Positions 11,534 through 21,966 of a stretch of 64,000 bases of DNA are shown in pieces. This DNA is from Pogona vitticeps. Taxonomy: Eukaryota; Chordata; Lepidosauria; Squamata; Agamidae. The notes below the pieces were generated by a model, which was not told the DNA's origin, did no database searches, and worked only from the letters and a program-made list of their open reading frames with translations. Every line of letters begins with the position of its first letter. Positions within the stretch are counted from its first letter, which is position 1. Location: the NCBI RefSeq assembly GCF_051106095.1, contig NC_135793.1:2709501-2773500 (forward strand). The letters are read 5' to 3'. The position numbers and the translations under genes were made by a program.

Positions 11534-11592
11534 TAACTCATTGAGCCCAAATGACGTTTAAAGTCCGAATCATGTATCTGAAAATCCTCTAG

Positions 11593-11735
11593 AACAAGGG
11601 CTATCAACCTTGGGTCCCCAGATGTTCTTGGACTACAACTCCCAGAAATCCTGGCCAGCAGTTAGTGGTGAAGGCTTCTGGGAGTTGTAGTCCAAGAACA
11701 TCTGGGGACCCAAGTTTGGGAACCACGGCTCAAAG
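11593..11735. mobile_element. hairpin MITE (ACTACAACTCCCAGAA family)
   Basis: Inverted arms: GGGTCCCCAGATGTTCTTGG and GACTACAACTCCCAGAA against TTCTGGGAGTTGTAGTCCAA and GAACATCTGGGGACCC. Related copies lie at 45787-45925, 56804-56936 and 61971-62093. Probably a non-autonomous DNA transposon; the superfamily is not fixed because no clean target duplication was seen. Confidence 0.75.
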
Positions 11736-12224
11736 GGCATGATTTTCCTTTGGGGATTTTAAAAAAAAAATTGGGGAGTTTCACAGGCTGTTGGTAAGGC
11801 AACCCCCCTACTAGCCATGTGGGGCTTAGAGGCCACTTTCCCCACTCCTGCCCTACATGGAGGAACTCCGAAATGGAAACAGAGACTCACTGTGGGAACA
11901 TCAGAGTCCTCCGTCTGATCGGAATCACGCTGCACCCAACACTTGTAATAACTTGAGCTGCGCTTAGAAAGCAGGCAAAGGATGTGCCTAAAGCTCTTCT
12001 CTTCCCGTTGCTTACAATGACACCCGGGCGTCCAGGATGAACTTTTGTGGGAAGGCAGTGGAAACAGATGGGAGGGCAGGAGGGCAGCGGCTGATCCAAA
12101 TTACACTGAGCCGGTTTACCTGCAAGCAGCCACTGCACAGCTGTTGCCCCTCAAATAACCTCAAGGGCTGGGATAAATCCAGGCTTTGCCAGAAAGGAAG
12201 AAAACGAGGAGAGAGGGAAGGAAG

Positions 12225-12227
12225 CAA

Positions 12228-12270
<43 letters not shown>

Positions 12271-12492
12271 AAGGAAGGAAGGAAGGAAGGAAGGAAGGAA
12301 GGAAGGAAGGAAGGAAGGAAGGAAGGAAGGAAGGAAGGAAGGAAGGAAGGAAGGAAGGAAGGAAGGAAGGAAGGAAGGAAAAAGAGAAAGGAAAGAAGGA
12401 AGGAAGGAAGGACAGACAGAAGGAAGTGAAAAGAGGAAGGAAGGAAGGAAGGAAGGAAGGAAGGAAGGAAGGAAGGAAGGAAGGAAGGAAGG

Positions 12493-12559
<67 letters not shown>

Positions 12560-12690
12560 AAGAGAGAGGAAGGAAGGAAGCAAAAAGAGAGGAAAGACAG
12601 AAGGAAGTGAAAAGAGAGGAAAGGAGGGAGGGAGGGAGAAAGCAAAAAGAAGAAGGAAAGAAATGAAAAGAGATGAAGGAAGGAAGGGTC
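12225..12690. repeat. compound microsatellite: (GA)n, (GGAA)n, (GCAA)n, (GGAA)n
   Basis: AG dinucleotides, then about 28 GGAA units to 12379, a mixed spacer, about 14 more GGAA units, then about 16 pure GCAA units near 12494-12557, then decaying purine repeats. The long open frames here (poly Lys/Glu/Gly/Arg on plus; poly Leu/Pro/Ser/Phe on minus) are repeat artefacts. Confidence 0.97.
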
Positions 12691-13852
12691 ATATAAAAGT
12701 TTTATAGATATTAATATCATTAAGCAAGGATTTGCCCATTATACCCCCAGCCTGGTTTTTTTTTTAAACAGCCAAGGGACACAAGGTAAAGATGGTCCCT
12801 TTAAAAACTCCGGACTTCAACATGTCCATCAGAATTCAGCAAGAAGGACATTCAAAGCAAAACCCAGGGAAACACATTTGGAAGCAGTGAACAGGAAGTG
12901 AAAACAAACTAAACATGGAGGAAACTTAAGCAAAAAGTCTTGCAGGGGATGAAAACGGAGGACAGAGTGAGATCTGACTCCACTTTACCCCTTTTCTCTG
13001 GATCAAACGGTGCAGAAGGAGGTAACCGAAAAGGCCACTGTGATTAGCCGCTCTTGAAGGAATTTCTTCTAGGTTCTGATCCAAGCCCCTGGCAAGGGAT
13101 GAGGAAGAAAGAAATGTGCTTTAACTTGAGGCAAGAAAGACAATCCCTTTCTCGGTCCGTCTCCTTGAATTTGGTGGCACGCGATTCTGGAAACGGTGCA
13201 AAAAGCAAGAGAGACAGAAACACCACCAACAGTTTTTACATGGCCAGATTGAGGACAGGGACCCTCCTTGACATTGAGCTTCAACCCAAAAATAAATGCA
13301 CAGCCACCGGAAGGCTTAGGGCCGTTTCGGCTCAGAATAGCATCAGTCCACTTTCACCCTCCTGGACGGAAAGACGCGGCTGCCGAAGAGCCCAATTCCT
13401 GCCTCTAAAACAAAGCCACTGTTCAGACAGGAAACATTCCTGTCTCTGGCCTGGGGAAGGAGGAGGGCTCCTATCGGAGGAACAAGGCGTTTCCTGAGAA
13501 AACTGAAAAAGCTTTGACTACCCATCCAAAGAGTGAGAAGATGTTGACCTGTGCCATTTTAAAAAAAAAATCTTCCTCTGTCCTCGGGGAACTTTGAAAG
13601 GAGAAGCATCCTCCCCGTGGAGCCGAGAATTGCTGGAAGGCAGCAGAAAGCAGGGGCAGGGAGAGAGAAATTATCTTCCCTTGCCCTGTACATAGTACTG
13701 GGCACAGAAAACAAACTGTATTTCAAAGCATGTATTCGTGTCAGGAAAAGAGGTAGTGAATTTTTTTTAAAAGGGGTTTTCAAGTTTTCCTCGACAGAAA
13801 TCACTTTAGTGTCCCTCAGTCCTATCAGGACCCACCCACATTGCCCCTTTTA

Positions 13853-13910
13853 AGAGCAGGAAAAACTTCTTAACTGTTAGAGCGGTAAGATGATGGAACT
13901 AATTATCTTG
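13853..13910 (+). repeat. short CR1 LINE remnant
   Basis: CAGGAAAAACTTCTTAACTG and GTTAGAGCGGTAAGATGATG match the conserved CR1 block AGGAAAAACTTCCTAACxGTTAGAGCxGT. Only about 60 bp remain. Confidence 0.7.
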
Positions 13911-14680
13911 AGATGATGATGATTAAAACAAATGTCTAGTTACTTCCTTAAAATCGGAAAACGCTTCAGACACAGGCCAAATCACGAAAGCAGAGTCAAG
14001 TGTGCACGTTGGTGTATTATAAAATGGTTTTCTTTTACAAAATAATAATAACAATAACAATATTTCCATGAACTATGTACAGACAGTCAAAATGCTAACA
14101 AACACGGGCCTGTAGATTAACATTCTTCCTAAGGTCCTTTCCTTTTTAAAATTTTCTCTCTCTTTTTAAATATACCTTATCCCTCACCCACAAAATCAAC
14201 CACAAAAAATCAGCGAGAGTTACATTGTTCGACAGCAAAGTCCACAAGATGTCTTTGGTGATATGTTCGAAAGAAAACGAGAAACGGACACCCCACCACG
14301 AATCCCGACCCAAAGCAAAACATGTCCAAAACGATGGCAGCGTGACCATTCATAATCCTGGCTGGTTGACGTGGTCAAGGCAAAGCAGAGGAGAATCAAG
14401 GTGGTCCCACTCAGTTCACAGCTTCTGCTTACCCCATCCCAAAATAACCCAGATAAAAACCCCGGGCTCTTTTGTGGTGGACCAGCCAATGCTTCACGGA
14501 CACTTTTCATTTTGACAATCTAGACAGATAAGAAAACCTCCGAGGTTTTTCAGCCTCGGATGATCTGCCGTTGAGACTCAACCGGGCTGTGTTGAGTTCA
14601 GGAACAAGCGACTTCAAGTCACAAAGGACTGAAAATCAAGGCGGAAGGACCTTTCCTGGCACTAGCAGGTTTTAAACGTT

Positions 14681-14908
14681 CAGTAAGACCCCCTTATCTT
14701 TGGGACCAGTATCCGCTGATTCAGGAATCTATGGCATTAAAATATTTTTTAAAAAATCCTAGAAATATATATTTCTAAAGGAAGTTACCAGACTTGGCCA
14801 CTAGAGGGAGCCAGAGACCACACTATGTATAGCCTTCGCTATTATTCGCATTTCCAGCATCTGTGCCTGGCTTGGAACCAATCCCTCGTAAATATGGGGG
14901 ATCTACTG
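14681..14908. mobile_element. Tigger-like MITE (CAGTARGACCCCC family)
   Basis: Begins CAGTAAGACCCCCTTAT and ends ATATGGGGGATCTACTG followed by TA, giving imperfect terminal inverted repeats. It shares the internal phrase TGGCCACTAGAGGG with the copy at 16282-16515. No ORF. Confidence 0.7.
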
Positions 14909-16281
14909 TAGACATTTGGTTGGTTTCCACCAGACATTCCAACAATCGTTTCTGCCCAAATTTGTGTACATTCTCAGCTTCAAACAAATACATATTCAAC
15001 TCGAGAGCTTGGGAAGTTACTTTTTGAAAGTAATCACTCCCCCATTGTTTTTTAACATATTGGAAAGCAACTTACTACACTTCTGCTTATGCAGTTTGTT
15101 GCTTTTCTGTTTGCTTTTTTAAATCAAAAACTGAGGATTGATCAGAAAATAGCACAAAACACAAAAAAAGCTTCCCATCAGAAAGCTAAGGGGGGGAAAA
15201 CCCCTTTAAAAGTAATTTCTGAAAGTAATGAGAAAACATTTACTCATTGCACCAATAACGTAACCATGTGTATCTGTTACACTATTTCTGAAATGTAACT
15301 TCACCACTCCCGTGTTAACCAGAAAAGTAACTAGTTACAGGTAAATGCATTATTTGTAATATGTTGCATCCACGCTGTTACAAACCGCATCCCATATTAA
15401 AGATTTTTTTTTTTGGCCATTTCTGGACTTAAGACTAGCCAATCTTAAGCTAATGCACAATCATTAGTTCCCAAAAAGTATGGCTCTAGGTCAGAATCTT
15501 CCTTCCAGATATGATGCACTGTAAATCCCAGACTCTACATGGCAGGCGAAAGCTGTTCTGATTCATATGAAAAACAGGGTGACATCTGATGCCACCCAGG
15601 TGCAGTCAGGCCTAGATCTAAAGCTGAAACTGGACTTTTCTCTCGTTCAAAGCCTAGGGTCAAACTACATGTTACAGGGAAGGGTATATTTTCTTCCCAC
15701 AAGAAAATAACCTCAGGCTTATGTGCTTCAGCAATCAGACTGCGTCAATGAAAGCCTGTGCTCACCTTGCAATGACCAATCACAAAAACAGAGAACACTA
15801 AATGCAAGATACCTTGGTGAAGAAAATTCATGCCCTGTGTCAAACAGATGTTTTTACCTCTTGAGGGAGCATTTCTTCCAAATACATGCTAAAGGTGTCC
15901 AGTTAATTGCACATGTATGCATGCAAAATTCCAAGGACACGGATTTTTTCAAAACAACATAAGAGCAAGGAGAAGTACACCAGCTTTTCCCAGCTTGGTG
16001 TGTTTCAGTTGTGTTGCAACCACAATGCCCATCGTCCTCCTTCAAAACGGCCAGCGGCCATGCTGGTTGGAATGCTGCATGTTATGCTCTACTATACTTT
16101 GAGAGTGCCACGCTGGTGAAGAGTTCAGTAAACAACCAAATAAATAACAACCAAAGTACCCCAAAGTGTCATTCTCATCTAAGTATTCCCGCTATCAGTG
16201 CTGCGTAAGGAGCTCACTGGTAAATTGGGTGCTCTAAACATTCCACCAAATGAAATTTAGTCATCGGAAGGAAATCGAGTG

Positions 16282-16515
16282 CAGTAGGACCCCTGAACCA
16301 GCAGGATTGGTATCAGTGGTTTCACCTATCCGTGGTCTGAAAATATTAGAAGAAAAATCCCAGAAACACTTATTTCCACAATGTAGTTGCCAGAGGTGGC
16401 CACTAGAGGGGGAAAGAGACCATGCTCTCTCTCTAGAGAGAGTGAGTTTGCTATTATCCACGGTTTTCAGCATCCCCGTGGAGGCTTGGAACCAGCAAAT
16501 ATGGAGGTCCTACTG
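16282..16515. mobile_element. Tigger-like MITE (CAGTARGACCCCC family)
   Basis: Begins CAGTAGGACCCCTGAACC and ends AATATGGAGGTCCTACTG followed by TA. The middle contains GGTGGCCACTAGAGGGGGAA, shared with the 14681 copy, plus a CTCTCTCTAGAGAGAG dyad. No ORF. Confidence 0.75.
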
Positions 16516-16745
16516 TAATTGGATGCTTAGCAATAGGTTTTGTTTTAAAGATACACAACGACAAAATATCTCTTTCTGATGCTTGCCATCCCCCAACCCA
16601 TTAGGGCCACCCCCCTCTCCACAGCACCTACCACCAACGATGTCACTCTGCACATGTCACTCTGTTCAACGGTTAAGTCCCATGGAGTTCACTGAGGTTT
16701 CCTACCGTTTACGTGGACACAGCAGCAAGGCTAGGCTGAAGACAG

Positions 16746-16842
16746 CACTCCAGATGTTGTGGGACTCCAACTCCCATCCTCTGGGGGCAGCACAGCCAAT
16801 GGTGAAGAATGCTGGGAGATGGGGTCCAAACCCATCTGGAAG
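16746..16842. repeat. short hairpin repeat (CTCCAACTCCCA type)
   Basis: Weak inverted arms CCAGATGTTGTGGGACTCCA and AACTCCCATCC against GGAGATGGGGTCCAAACCCA and TCTGG. It resembles the ACTACAACTCCCAG hairpin MITEs elsewhere in the window but is more degraded. Confidence 0.5.
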
Positions 16843-18008
16843 TCCATGCTTTAAAAAAATATTATTTATTTTTTAAGGAGGCCCACGCTTTTGACCACTC
16901 CTGGTATACAAGATGGGAGCATTAAAGGCCTTGATGAGTACTTTTCTCCCCAGCCACTTTGCCCTCCCTTACTCACTGCCTAACCTTCCTGGTTACCCCC
17001 TTCTCGCTCCCCACCCCTCCTCCTGACCCACAACACACCTCGTATTTCCTTTTCACCGCTGTTTGAGACTCCAAAGGCCACCCAATACTAAGGCAAACCT
17101 TTAGCTGCCATTCCTAAAGCGCATGTATTGAAACTTTCTGCACAAGTTCGGCCCTTCCTTCCCAATTAACACCCAGAGGCAGGATGGGTACATTCTTACA
17201 CAACCCCAAAATTGGGAGCAACCACGATGGATCCAGTCTTCCCTTCCAAGGAAGCAGGTCTAGGACTGGGCTAAAAACTTGCACACTTATTCTTATTTTG
17301 CCACAAGCCACTCACTCCAGTTTTTAAAGTGGCCAGATTTAACATCCACCCTCTCTGCTCAAATGCTTTTTTTTAAAAAAAAAAAGTTAGCAACCTCACT
17401 GGTTTTTAGGAAATTACGTTCATACCTGCTTTTATGAGAACGCCAGGCAGGAAATTTGGAGGAACGTTTTCCATGGATGCCCAAAAAGTCGGAGACCCTT
17501 CCCACTTTCAGGATTAACAATGGTTTGCTCTACGGAAGGATGATTCAAGGGAAGCACTGTAACCGTTCTTAGTAGCAAAGTAAAGTCCTGCCATGGAAGC
17601 AAGAGAGCGGAAAAAACCTGCAGCTCCCAGCTCTATATTACAATTGTTTGTGTTACTTTCTGCCAAGTTTTAATGACCCCACAGACATAAGGACCTCCAA
17701 AAGGTCTAAAGTATGCCTTAGCCCCTTTCAATGTTTTTCCAGTCCCTTGTATCCCCTTGGAACTCCCATCCCATTGAGAGCTCAGGAAAGAGGCCTTTCT
17801 GGACCACAAGACCCAGACTCCCCCGCTAGCCTGGAGGAATGCCAGACTTATAGTCCAGATAGCCGTCCTCTCCGAACTTCACCCGAACCTTTCTTTGAAC
17901 CGTCTCCCCCCAAGCTATTTGGCTTTTGTTACATTCATGACGGCACAGGGTGGAGCGGTCCCAAATCTGCAGATCCCCAGCCGGATCAGACGTCCCACAG
18001 CTCTGCCT

Positions 18009-21000
18009 TTAGGAAGGACTCAGCTCTGCCTGCGGCGCAGCCGAGACACGCCGTGCGTCCACCCCCACGGGTTTACACCGCATCAGCTCGCTGGGAGAAT
18101 GAGCAAAACCGAAGCCGGGAGGCAGGTCGGCGTCGTTCTCTCCCAGAGGCAGAGCCCAAGCGCACTTTTCGGCCTCGCTGTCCCCACCAGCTCTGCAGAG
18201 GGCACGTCCTTCTTGGGGCAGGACGGGCGTCTGCAGAGGCAGACTGGACGGCCGGGCCATCGGTTTCGTTCCCGGACTGCCGGCTCCGTCAGTGTGAGAT
18301 TTCCCAGGAGGCACCTTGGCAGCATTCGTCGCCAGGGACCGAAGCGGTACTTCCGCATCCAGCTGCTCCAGGGCAGCCCATGTGCTCGGGACGGCTGGCG
18401 CGCTGAGCTCACCGCTCCAGGGTTTCACCGCTGGCGAGGAGGAAAGCTCCTTCTCGTAGGGTACATTCTGTAGTCCCGGCCAAGAAAGGGCACCGCCGTC
18501 GGCTTCCTTTTCTTCCGGAGAGCAGGGAGCGCTTGCCCGGCCGACATTCCACCGAAGAGAACTCGGACCCTTCTTGGGGGTCCCGCTCCGGGGAGACCAG
18601 AACTCACACGGTTTGAAGCCATTCCTGGAGAGCTGCAGACTCGCCAGCTCAAACTCCAAACTTTCAGTATCAAGGGACCGGCTTCTCCGGCCAACGGAGA
18701 GCACCTCCGGGCCGGGCAGGCCGAGCTCGTGAAGGTGGAGACGCCGGGGAAGGCTGGCGATGCTCCAGTTGCAGCTTTGGAACGAGCTCCGAGGGTATCC
18801 GGGAAACATTCTCTCGTCACATTCGGCGAAGGATTCTTTCGAGAGGTAGCTCTCCTCAAAGACCTCGAAGGACGCCGCAATGTCCTCATCCGTGTTCATC
18901 TCCAGGTGTTGCTCACACTCTCCTTCCCCGTCCTGTTCCACGTCCACAATGTCGAAGGTGACCATTGTCGGGAGGGCCGGGAGGTTCTGGGTGAATGCGG
19001 AGCCCGAATCCGAGCTCCCGAGGCTTTCCGAGAGGCTGGAGAAAAGGGTCCCGCTGCTGGTGAACTCCACCAAAGCTTGGGAGAAGTTGACGGCCTGTTC
19101 CAGTTCGCACCCGCTTCCTGGACGGGGCTCTCCAAAATCAGACTCAGCCCGGTTGGGTTGCTCACCCGTTGGGGACCCGCGACTGCTGTGAGTTCGGTAG
19201 GAAGGGTAAGTCCCGGATTTCTCTAGGGCCAAGCCACGGAGGGCGCATGACTCAAGCAAGGCGTGCTCGCCCTTGACATCCAGCACAGACCCATTCTCGG
19301 AGAAGGGAGGAGCCAGGCAACCTCCTGGCTGGAGCATCTCTTGGAGGTCTTTCCAGTCCTGACTTGGGGTCGGTCTCCCCAACTTTAGACTGCTGTTCTC
19401 TGCATGAGGGGCCACCTCCTCACAGCCCAGGCCACTGGGATTTCGGCCAATGAAGCTGGCCACTCTGGTTTTGCCTTCCCTCGGCGGCTTCTCTCTCAAA
19501 GGCTGATCCTTGCTGAAGCTCTCCAGATGTTCCAAGGCAGGCGCCCTCTGCCTCTCCCAACAGAGCAGCTGTTTCTGGATGGCCATCAGCCTCTCCTCTT
19601 CAGTCTCCGTGCCTTCACCCTTCTGGCCCATCCAATGAACCAAGTCCTTCTCATCCGGGAGGGAAAAATCGAAGAACCAGCCAAAGACCTCCGGAGGGCA
19701 CGCTTTCCTCTCGAACCATGGCTCCTCTCGAGAGGGGCTCATCAGCGCATCATCAGGTTCGTAAAATTCATAAAGAGCATCGCCGCTGTAGCTGTCCCTT
19801 GGTAGCCTCTCCTTCTTGACTTCATCCAGCCCATCAGCAGCTTCATCCTCGGGGCCCGGGGTGGCAGAGTCGTAGTACCCCTCGTCGCTATTCGGAGCAG
19901 ATTCCTGCTGATCGCTGTGCGGCGTCAAGAGATCTGCCTCGTTCCTCGTGCCTTCGTGATAGAGCCGAGTCTCTGCTTTTGCACCATTCGCTCCCAGAAG
20001 CTCCCCTTTTGCCACCCGCTCCGGCCCGTGCCCTTCGTAAGCCGGCTCCCCTTTCGCAGTCGTTCCCCACACCTGCTGGAGATACTCCTCTATCTCGTCC
20101 GGTACGGCCATCTCCTCCCCTCCGCCCTGGTACGTCACCAGGCAGGAGCTCCTCTTGATGGCCTCTTTGCTCCGATCCGCCGAGGTCGAATTTTCCGTCA
20201 TGCTATCCATATCTGGTTCAGCGATGATGTCTCCGCAGCCAGTGAGGGAGTCAAAGCTTTTGAGGGAGGTGACGTCTCCAAACATCAGGCTCAGCTGGTC
20301 GTTGGATGGCATGCCGGGAGGGCTGTGCTTCAGATCCCCAGGCTCAAGAGTGTCGGGAAGGTCGCCGTAAGAAGAGCTGTCACAGAGGGCGCTGTCTGGG
20401 CTCACCTCCACGTCGGGAGAGCCTTCTGGGTTTGCTGCCTCCCCACACAAGCGGCTTCCGTTTCCCTCCAGTGGGTCCTGACACCCGTCGGGGCTGCCTG
20501 CTACTCCAAAGGGAGCACTGCCCTCCGGTTTCTCGCCGCCGTCTGGCAAAACAGTCGGGCTTTTCCAAGCCCCCTTCTCGGAGGCCTGCAACGTCTCCGT
20601 GCTGTCCCGCTCGCTCGTGACAGCCCTCTCTTCGGCAGCCAAACCCTTGGCCGTCCACTCTTCTAGCTCTGTCCTCTCCGGTTCGGGCGCTTTGCTTTTC
20701 CGGTGGCGCCGGATGCTGTTGAAGAACCCCCTTAACCCTTTCTTTGGCCTCGAGGGAAACAAGGATTTTTCCCCACTGGACGGCTTCTTGTCAAAGCCCT
20801 CCGAATGTCCGGAGAGAGAGGCCGGCGGCCAGACCAAGCTGACCCGGAGATGGGCTTCGGTGCCCAAGAGGGCACTGTGTGAAGTGGGCAGCTGGGAAGA
20901 AGGGAAATCCACCCTGTTCTCCAGGGGACTCCGGAGCAGCCCTGAACTGGCATCTTCATAGCCCACGTCACTGATGCCGTCGTGCGTCTTACTCTTACTC

Positions 21001-21293
21001 AGTCCCTTTTTCGAGGCACCTTTCCCCGGGCCTTTGTTTTTCCCTCCGAAGAAGCTCGGCAGGGTGCAGATGCTCCTCTTCCCGCCAAAAAGCTTAAAGG
21101 CCGTTTTCTTCAGCTTGCCAGCCGGCACCGGAACCGGGTTTGGCTCAGAGGTGGCAAAAGATGCATCGCTCTTTCCGGAGAGCCGGTCAGCTGCCCCATT
21201 CTCCTCCTGGGCCCGCTGTTGAGTGCCGTCCCGGACGGGGGGAGGCATGGCGCCGGTTCTCCCTTCGAGACAAGCTGCTTCCGCAACGTCCAT
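18009..21293 (-). CDS. AMER1: APC membrane recruitment protein 1 (WTX)
   Basis: A 1094-residue frame in one exon, as in other vertebrates (human about 1135). AMER1 binds PI(4,5)P2 at the plasma membrane, recruits APC and tunes Wnt signalling through the beta-catenin destruction complex. Seen: a Lys-rich N-terminal block, GKLKKTAFKLFGGKRSICTL at 59-78 and SKKGLSKSKTHDG at 94-106; a second basic block KKGLRGFFNSIRRHRKSK near 184-201; the family core GDVTSLKSFDSLTGCGDIIA from 339 and KRSSCLVTYQGGGEEM from 380; SDQQESAPNSDEGYYDS from 460; SYSGDALYEFYEPDD from 501; NFSQALVEFTSSGTLFSS from 736; and TMVTFDIVDVEQDGEGECE near 776-794. The start has a strong context (A at -3, G at +4). The long acidic run and the Arg-Glu-Ala repeats of the human protein are absent. 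ASB12 and MTMR8 as neighbours separate it from AMER2 and AMER3. Confidence 0.97.
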   Translation of the reverse strand: MDVAEAACLEGRTGAMPPPVRDGTQQRAQEENGAADRLSGKSDASFATSEPNPVPVPAGKLKKTAFKLFGGKRSICTLPSFFGGKNKGPGKGASKKGLSKSKTHDGISDVGYEDASSGLLRSPLENRVDFPSSQLPTSHSALLGTEAHLRVSLVWPPASLSGHSEGFDKKPSSGEKSLFPSRPKKGLRGFFNSIRRHRKSKAPEPERTELEEWTAKGLAAEERAVTSERDSTETLQASEKGAWKSPTVLPDGGEKPEGSAPFGVAGSPDGCQDPLEGNGSRLCGEAANPEGSPDVEVSPDSALCDSSSYGDLPDTLEPGDLKHSPPGMPSNDQLSLMFGDVTSLKSFDSLTGCGDIIAEPDMDSMTENSTSADRSKEAIKRSSCLVTYQGGGEEMAVPDEIEEYLQQVWGTTAKGEPAYEGHGPERVAKGELLGANGAKAETRLYHEGTRNEADLLTPHSDQQESAPNSDEGYYDSATPGPEDEAADGLDEVKKERLPRDSYSGDALYEFYEPDDALMSPSREEPWFERKACPPEVFGWFFDFSLPDEKDLVHWMGQKGEGTETEEERLMAIQKQLLCWERQRAPALEHLESFSKDQPLREKPPREGKTRVASFIGRNPSGLGCEEVAPHAENSSLKLGRPTPSQDWKDLQEMLQPGGCLAPPFSENGSVLDVKGEHALLESCALRGLALEKSGTYPSYRTHSSRGSPTGEQPNRAESDFGEPRPGSGCELEQAVNFSQALVEFTSSGTLFSSLSESLGSSDSGSAFTQNLPALPTMVTFDIVDVEQDGEGECEQHLEMNTDEDIAASFEVFEESYLSKESFAECDERMFPGYPRSSFQSCNWSIASLPRRLHLHELGLPGPEVLSVGRRSRSLDTESLEFELASLQLSRNGFKPCEFWSPRSGTPKKGPSSLRWNVGRASAPCSPEEKEADGGALSWPGLQNVPYEKELSSSPAVKPWSGELSAPAVPSTWAALEQLDAEVPLRSLATNAAKVPPGKSHTDGAGSPGTKPMARPSSLPLQTPVLPQEGRALCRAGGDSEAEKCAWALPLGENDADLPPGFGFAHSPSELMRCKPVGVDARRVSAAPQAELSPS

Positions 21294-21367
21294 TCTATCC
21301 TACAGATTTCGGTGGAACAGAAGATGCTCGCTGTTCAGTGTCCTTTGATTGGGGCATCGCAGTTAAC
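21294..21367 (-). other. AMER1: AMER1 exon 2, 5' UTR part and splice acceptor
   Basis: On the minus strand a long pyrimidine tract ends in CCTTCTCTCATTTCAG at 21368, an excellent acceptor. It leaves 74 nt of 5' UTR before the start codon and would join exon 1 at the donor next to 25464. The junction is predicted, not proven. Confidence 0.7.
21295..21367 (-). CDS. predicted AMER1 upstream ORF, exon-2 part
   Basis: If exon 1 (ending at 25464) is spliced to 21367, an ATG in exon 1 (25472-25474, context GAGATGG with G at -3 and G at +4) opens a 27-residue frame: MVPRLTAMPQSKDTEQRASS then VPPKSVG. It ends in TAG at 21295-21297, one base before the AMER1 start. A second in-frame ATG lies within it. 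A peptide role is not implied; an effect on translation is possible. It depends wholly on the predicted junction. Confidence 0.4.
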
Positions 21368-21633
21368 CTGAAATGAGAGAAGGGAGGGAAGGAGGGTGTG
21401 GGAAGAGGGAGAACGTCAGAAGAGCCTCTCGCAGTAACAAGAGTTTCGCCCCGTTCAGGCCCTTCTCAAGACCTGCGAGAGAGGGAGGAGCTACCCATCG
21501 GGCCCCACCCTCTATGTTCTTGCACACAACCCATTCCCCTGCTGCTCACCCGCCTTGCGCTGAACACTTGAGCTCCGAAGTAACCATCTGCGTGGCAAAT
21601 TAAAAAGCCCAGAGTCTTGCCGCAGGAAGATGG

Positions 21634-21966
21634 AAGTCACAGAATCCTAGAATCATGGAGTGGGAAGGGGCCTCTAAGGCCACTTGAGCACAGCTCCCAC
21701 CCACCCCCCACTCAAGGCAGGAATCCAAGTCAAAGCAGATCTGACCAACGATGGTCCCATTTTCTGTTGAAGGCCTCCAGCATTAGAGCGCTCACCACCT
21801 TCTGAGGTCATGGGTTCCCTTGTCGTACTGCTCTAACAGTTGAGAAGTTTTCCCTGATATTCAGCCGAGATCTGCCTTCCTGTAGCTTGAGCCCATTATG
21901 ACGTGTCCTGCGCTCTGGGATGATAGAATAACAATCCTGTCCCTCCTCTGTAGGACTACCAATCAG
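21634..21966 (-). mobile_element. CR1 LINE 3' end, reverse
   Basis: On plus it begins ACAGAATCCTAGAATCATGG and continues with GAAGGCCTCCAGCATTAGAG, TACTGCTCTAACAGTTGAGA and AGTTTTCCCTGATATTCAGC, the reverse complement of a CR1 3' end. It lies in the AMER1 intron, 267 bp upstream of exon 2. Confidence 0.92.

Larger units (their letters stand above)
14036..18008 (-). other. AMER1: probable AMER1 3' UTR
   Basis: Inferred region between the AMER1 stop codon and a UTR-like 3' end near 14.04 kb. There the minus strand reads TTGTAAAAGAAAACCATTTT then ATAATACACC, offering only a variant poly(A) signal (AATACA). A length near 4 kb resembles what I recall of the human AMER1 3' UTR. A canonical AATAAA on the minus strand at 16865-16870 is an alternative, earlier site. 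Two Tigger-like MITEs and a hairpin lie inside. Boundaries are inference. Confidence 0.35.

Noticed and set aside
12012-12720. Open frames of 189-226 residues, rich in Leu, Pro, Ser, Phe or in Lys, Glu, Arg
   Set aside because: They are translations of GGAA/GCAA microsatellite units in all frames, not proteins.
17648-18406. Plus-strand frames of 192-252 residues overlapping the AMER1 3' coding end
   Set aside because: Antisense shadow of the real AMER1 frame.
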